Below are positions 58,546 through 64,000 of a stretch of 64,000 nucleotides of DNA, one piece after another. Source of the DNA: Chloroflexota bacterium (GTDB lineage: Bacteria; Chloroflexota; Anaerolineae; Caldilineales; Caldilineaceae); contig BOKO01000024.1 in assembly GCA_016861025.1 (NCBI GenBank), forward strand, positions 30,923 to 94,922, given 5' to 3'. The position numbers and the translations under genes are program-made. The notes under the pieces were generated by a model. That model did not search any database. It saw nothing but the letters and a program-made list of their open reading frames with translations, and was not told where the DNA came from. The first letter of the stretch is position 1, and each line of letters begins with the position of its first letter.

Positions 58546-60461
58546 ATGGCGAAGATATTTGCGCAGCTTTTGTGGGTCGTGCTGGCAGCAATCCTGGCGA
58601 CGGCGTGCACCGGGCGTACGGCGCTGCACGAAGCTCAGCCTGCGCCTCCGCTTCACTGGCAGGCGATGGATGATGGTCTGAGAGATCATGCCGCTGTTGC
58701 TGCGCTTGCCTTTGATCCGCATGTTCGCCAACGCGTGGCGGCGGGGTTGTACACCCCAGCCGGGCTGTTGCTCAGCACAGACGGCGGCGCGACCTGGCGC
58801 AGCGATGGTGGCATAGGCGAGCCGGTGCATCGCATCCACTTTGATCGGATGCTTCCCAACGTGCTTTGGATTGCCAGCGCGCACGGTCTGTGGCGCGGAG
58901 ATCACTGCGCTGGTGAGTGGCAATGGCAGCCGGCGACCGGCTGGCCTGCCGACCACGCCGCCTTCACAGTGACTCAATCGCCCGATGGCGTGCGTTATGC
59001 GGCAGGCGTTGCGCGCTGGGGAGAGGCGCCGGTGATCTGGCGCAGCACCGACGGCGAAGTCTGGCGCCCGCTCTCATCCTTGCCCACGCCCGACGACAGC
59101 GCCGTGCTCGCCCTGGCGGCAACCGGCGAGCGTCTCTTTGTCGGAACCGATGGCTACGGTCTGTTTGTCAGCGATGACAGCGTTGCCTGGCGGCGTGCAG
59201 AGGAGATCGGCGAGACGCACGTGGCGGCAATCTGGGCAGATGAGGATGGGGCGCTGCTGCTGGCGCGCACACGCAAAGGACTCTTTCGCTCAACCGACGC
59301 CGGGAGAGGCTGGCAACCGGTTATGTTGCCGGTTGATAGCCGGCCCGACGCCATCGCCGGCGCGCCGGATGGGAGTCTCCACCTGGGCATGAGCAACGGC
59401 GAGATTTTGCGCAGCGTTGACCTGGGCGCAAGCTGGCAGCGTTGGTCGGCGCTCGACCGCGACGGCTTGTTCTATGCGCTGGCGGTCGATCCGTGGGACG
59501 CGTCGCGCCTTCTCGCCGGGACGCAGCATGGCTTGTATGCCAGCCAGGACCGCGGTCGCACCTGGCGGTTGGTGGAAAGCGTCGGCGAGCGCCGTGGATT
59601 GACTCTGCGCGAAGCGGGCGATGCTCTATTTTTGGGCGCAGAGGATGGCGTCTATCGCTGGAGCGAAACGACCCATCGCTGGGAAAACGCCAGCGATGGG
59701 CTTCCTATACGCAGCGTGCGCGCATTGACGGCGTCGCCCGAGAATCCCTCCATTCTCTTTGCAGGGACCGACGCCGGCCTCTATCGCTCGCTCGACGCTG
59801 GCGCTATGTGGCGACTCGTCGGTTGGAGCGAGAACGGCGTTCACGGCTTGCGCTTCGACCCGGATGCTCCGAACCGTCTCTACGTGCGCATCGCCTTCGG
59901 GCGCGTCTACAGCACCGATGAAGCGCTGAGCGAAGCGCCGACCTGGAACGCGCGGTGGGAAGGCATGCCCGCCAGCGCCGAGATTCTGTCGCTCGAAATG
60001 GAGCCGGGCAATCCGCAGCGTCTCTATGCAGGTGCAGCGCAGGGGCTGTTCCTGAGCGATGATCGGGCTGAACGCTGGCGCAGCGCTGAAGCGCTGACAG
60101 GGCGGAGCGTTTTCATCGTTGTTGTCGATCCGGCGCATCCCCAGCGCGTCTATGTCGGCGCCACCGACGGTCTCCACCGCAGCGAGGATCGGGGTGAAAC
60201 ATGGGAGCGCCTCGGTTTGAAGGATGTCACGGTGACGGCGCTGGCGTGGAGCAGCAGGCAGCCACAAATTCTCTACGCCGGAACCAAATATCAAGGGCTG
60301 TGGCGCAGTCAGGACGCCGGTCGCACCTGGGAGCAAGTATTCTTCGACGATATCATGGAAAACAATGAATCGATCTATGACCTGCTTATTTCCGCCGATG
60401 GGCGCTGGCTATATGTAGCCACGACGCGAGGAGTGTGGCGCGCTGAGATGAGGCTGGAACG

Positions 60462-60465
<4 letters not shown>
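58546..60465 (+). CDS. Secreted beta-propeller lipoprotein (Ycf48/BNR-repeat type)
   Basis: This 639-residue protein has a lipoprotein signal (IFAQLLWVVLAAILATAC). More than ten BNR/Ycf48-like repeats follow (STDGGATWRSD, STDAGRGWQPV, SQDRGRTWRLV, SEDRGETWERL, SQDAGRTWEQV). These Asp-box repeats form seven- or ten-bladed propellers like sortilin or sialidase. No sialidase catalytic residues are evident, so binding is more likely than catalysis. The ATG at 58546 directly precedes the signal. Its stop overlaps the next gene (ATGA), linking it to the glycoside hydrolase-like protein. Confidence 0.85.
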
Positions 60466-62003
<1,538 letters not shown>

Positions 62004-62023
62004 TCCCCTGTCGAGAGCTTTAG

Positions 62024-62120
62024 ACAAAACATAAGATTTGTGTCGGTTTGTGGCACGGGTTTGTGTGTGCGACAGGCCTATCTTCAGTGCACATGGAACA
62101 AAACATAAGATTTGTGCCGG
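62024..62120 (+). repeat. Pair of 23-bp direct repeats upstream of the transposase
   Basis: ACAAAACATAAGATTTGTG plus CGG occurs at 62024-62046 and 62098-62120, 74 bp apart, with a single difference (T or C before CGG). Each copy is itself weakly palindromic (ACAAA/TTTGT). They lie between the hydrolase stop and the transposase leader. They could be recombination or transposase-binding sites. Confidence 0.8.
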
Positions 62121-62213
62121 AGCGTGGTGCATAGACGAATGCAAAGGCGAATCGTGCTTGAAGAATGCGGGACACACCATCAGGTCATCGCCGCCACCGT
62201 TCAAGTGGCAAAC

Positions 62214-62275
62214 GATGGTCTCTCTCTGGTAAGATTTTAGTGTTCAAACCATCCCCCGCCAGAGAGGAGACCATC
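62214..62275 (+). promoter_or_regulatory. Hairpin that can hide the transposase ribosome-binding site
   Basis: Arms 62214-62229 and 62259-62275 pair over 16 bp with one bulged base (GATGGTCTC onward). The right arm contains the GGAG (62266-62269) and ends at the base before the ATG. Read-through transcripts would fold and block translation, as known for several insertion sequences. Confidence 0.7.
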
Positions 62276-63802
62276 ATGCTTCATTTTACCACACTCTCTC
62301 ACTGGATGGTTGCGCTGCGTGACCGCTTGTTGGGTGTGCAGCCGGCGATGGTTTCGTTGTCCCGCCCGCCCCTTTCACAACTGGCGCGCTTGCCTGTCGA
62401 TGCGCTGCCCAAGCCGGTGCGGGATTGTCCAGAGGCGATGAAGCACCTTGCCTTGCTCGGCGACCTGGACTGGGAGCATTTCCCCGAACGACCCACCAAC
62501 CGCGCCTGGCCTGGCCCCACCCCGGCGCCGCGCGCACCGTTTGTAGCCGCCTATCTGGTCAAGTTGGAAGAACACCTCCGCACCTTCGAGAAGCTCCGCG
62601 AGTTCCTTGTCAACCACCCGGCGCTCGTCTGGGTGCTTGGCTTCCCGCTCGCACCCGCCGATGTCCAGCCTTGGGGATTCGATGCAGCTCGCTCTGTGCC
62701 CAGCCGCAAACAGCTTGGCCGCGTCCTGCGCGAACTCGACAATGCCGCACTCCAGTTTCTCCTGGCCGCGTCTGTGCAGTGTATTGCCGATGCTCTGCCG
62801 CCCGACATCGACTTTGGCGACATCATTGCCCTCGACACCAAGCACATCATCGCCTGGGTGAAGGAGAACAACCTCAAGACCTTTGTCCGCAACCGCTATG
62901 ATAAGGCGCAGCGTCCCAAAGGCGATCCTGACTGTCGGCTCGGTTGCAAACGCAAGGAGAACTCAGCGCCCTCCGCACAAGACGGTGATGAAAGCCGCTC
63001 TGCGCCCGACGCCACCCCAACCACCGCAGGAACCCCTGCCAGCGAGACGCTCCCACCCTTGAGCAAGGGCGAGTACTACTGGGGCTATGCCTCCGGCGTC
63101 GTCGTCACCAAGATCGAGGAACTGGCCGAAGTCGTCCTGGCCGACCTCACGCAACCTTTCGACCAGAGCGACCAGAGCTACTTTCTTCCCCTCATGCAGC
63201 GCACCGAGAACAACCTCGGTCGCAAGCCACGCTTCGGCGCACTCGACAAGGCCTATGACGCCTTCTATGTCTACGAGTACTTCCATCTCGCCGGTGGCTT
63301 TGCTGCGGTTCCCTGGGCTGACCGTGACGCTCACCGCAAGACCTTCTCGCCGGAGGGGCTTCCGCTCTGTGAGGCGGGGCTGCCGATGCCGCTCAAGTCC
63401 ACCTTCTGGCAGAAGAGCAACTGCCTCGTCCCGCACGAAGTGGGCCGCTACATCTGCCCGCTCGTCGCACAAACTGGCTCGGCGACCGCCTGTCCGGTCA
63501 ACCACCCCCATGCCGCCAAGAAAGGCTGCATCACTTCGCTGCCCACCAGCCCTGGCAATCGGGTTCGCCATGAACTTGACCGCCAGAGCCAGGCGTTCAA
63601 GCGCATCTACAACCAGCGGTCCGCCTGCGAGCGCATCAACAGTCAGGCGCTCGATCTGGGCATCGAGCGCCCGCACCTGCGCAATGGTCGTTCGATTGCC
63701 AATATCAACACGCTCATCTATGTCCTCATCAACCTGCGGGCGTTGAGGCGCATTCGTGAGCGCCTGCTGCAACGGGAGGCGGCGCACATGCTGAACGTCT
63801 GA
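62276..63802 (+). CDS. IS4-clade DDE transposase
   Basis: This 508-residue transposase has the expected catalytic acids: D187 (IIALDTKHI), D324 (GALDKAYDAF) and E452 in YNQRSACERINSQ, which fits the Y-x2-R-x3-E part of the IS4-type signature. The final Lys of that signature appears to be Leu. A disordered Ser/Pro/Thr-rich stretch (about 225-265) is inserted before the second Asp. The ATG at 62276 is directly behind the hairpin. It is full-length with no frameshift, so it could be active. Terminal inverted repeats were not identified; the right end may lie near or beyond 63900. The window end after 63900 shows nothing recognisable. Confidence 0.87.
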   Translation: MLHFTTLSHWMVALRDRLLGVQPAMVSLSRPPLSQLARLPVDALPKPVRDCPEAMKHLALLGDLDWEHFPERPTNRAWPGPTPAPRAPFVAAYLVKLEEHLRTFEKLREFLVNHPALVWVLGFPLAPADVQPWGFDAARSVPSRKQLGRVLRELDNAALQFLLAASVQCIADALPPDIDFGDIIALDTKHIIAWVKENNLKTFVRNRYDKAQRPKGDPDCRLGCKRKENSAPSAQDGDESRSAPDATPTTAGTPASETLPPLSKGEYYWGYASGVVVTKIEELAEVVLADLTQPFDQSDQSYFLPLMQRTENNLGRKPRFGALDKAYDAFYVYEYFHLAGGFAAVPWADRDAHRKTFSPEGLPLCEAGLPMPLKSTFWQKSNCLVPHEVGRYICPLVAQTGSATACPVNHPHAAKKGCITSLPTSPGNRVRHELDRQSQAFKRIYNQRSACERINSQALDLGIERPHLRNGRSIANINTLIYVLINLRALRRIRERLLQREAAHMLNV

Positions 63803-63896
63803 CCCTCTGCCGGGCAGCGCCAGCGCCCCTTTTTGATTGCGGGCGGGGGATGGTTTGAGCATGGCGCTGCGCTTGGTTCGCTGTCCGACAGAGGGT
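63802..63896. repeat. Inverted repeat after the transposase gene
   Basis: ACCCTCTGCCGGGCAG (63802-63817) and CTGTCCGACAGAGGGT (63881-63896) pair at 14 of 16 positions across a 63-base loop. The left arm begins at the transposase stop codon. It may be a subterminal structure of the element. Confidence 0.6.
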
Positions 63897-64000
63897 TCCT
63901 AGCCGATCCAACTTCCTTTCCGAAGCCAAAAACACCTTCGGCTCTGCCCACGCGCCCTGCGTTCCCCGCATCCACGCTCACCAATGCCCAAAGTGCGCCT

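Overview
The window looks like a chromosomal segment of a Chloroflexota bacterium (Anaerolineae/Caldilineae-like), by inference from content. It has high-GC coding DNA, tandem Chlor_Arch_YYY (DUF2298) membrane proteins, an Agl23-type protein with an NHL propeller, an AfsR-like BTAD regulator, and many dispersed GGAGATT heptanucleotide repeats. There is no plasmid or phage signature. One transposase lies at the right edge.

Layout. 1-15.2 kb (+): a surface-glycan or glycosylation block of five very large GT-C-type membrane proteins (two Chlor_Arch_YYY, the first apparently broken; a PMT-like protein; Agl23 fused to NHL; PMT fused to two PA14 domains and NHL), interrupted by a VapBC-like toxin-antitoxin pair. 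15.3-20.1 kb: a DUF423 protein, tRNA-Leu(GAG), enolase and a fabF-fabH operon. 20.3-22.5 kb (-): a DUF5668-like membrane protein and a secreted SH3/PA14 protein. 22.5-29.3 kb (-): a co-directional set tetR, MFS exporter, aldo/keto reductase, hotdog thioesterase, fused E1 alpha-beta 2-oxoacid dehydrogenase, and a lipoyl/E3-binding/PglD-like acyltransferase fusion. The last protein is the most novel item here: the usual E2 catalytic core is replaced by a left-handed beta-helix acyltransferase, suggesting that acyl groups made by oxidative decarboxylation are passed directly to a sugar or other acceptor.

29.6-35.4 kb (-): a bPH-like membrane protein and an oligopeptide-type ABC importer (binding protein plus two permeases). 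No ATP-binding subunit is adjacent; the operon ends instead with a P-loop ATPase carrying an OmpR-type DNA-binding domain. 35.5-46.4 kb: mostly single genes (Zn-ribbon protein, SufE, serine hydrolase, SIMPL protein, DUF1385, S4 protein, ABC-2 permease, GH3 lipoprotein, secreted proteins including one with a 22-glycine tract). 46.5-52.9 kb: ribulose-phosphate-3-epimerase-like and FGGY kinase pair, CcmC-like protein, PAS-only sensor, and two tandem cold-shock genes with matched promoters and structured leaders. 53.2-62.0 kb (+): a BTAD/NB-ARC/TPR regulator overlapping a methyltransferase-epimerase fusion, then a Ycf48/BNR-like lipoprotein overlapping a clan-A glycoside hydrolase-like protein. 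62.0-64 kb: an IS4-clade transposase with a start-site hairpin.

A notable large-scale pattern is eight GGAGATT/AATCTCC arrays, usually as facing arms. The heptamer is stop-free in all six frames, and copies sit in frame inside coding genes. All eight lie left of 33.6 kb. Functions below are assigned from recognisable motifs only; no database search was possible.
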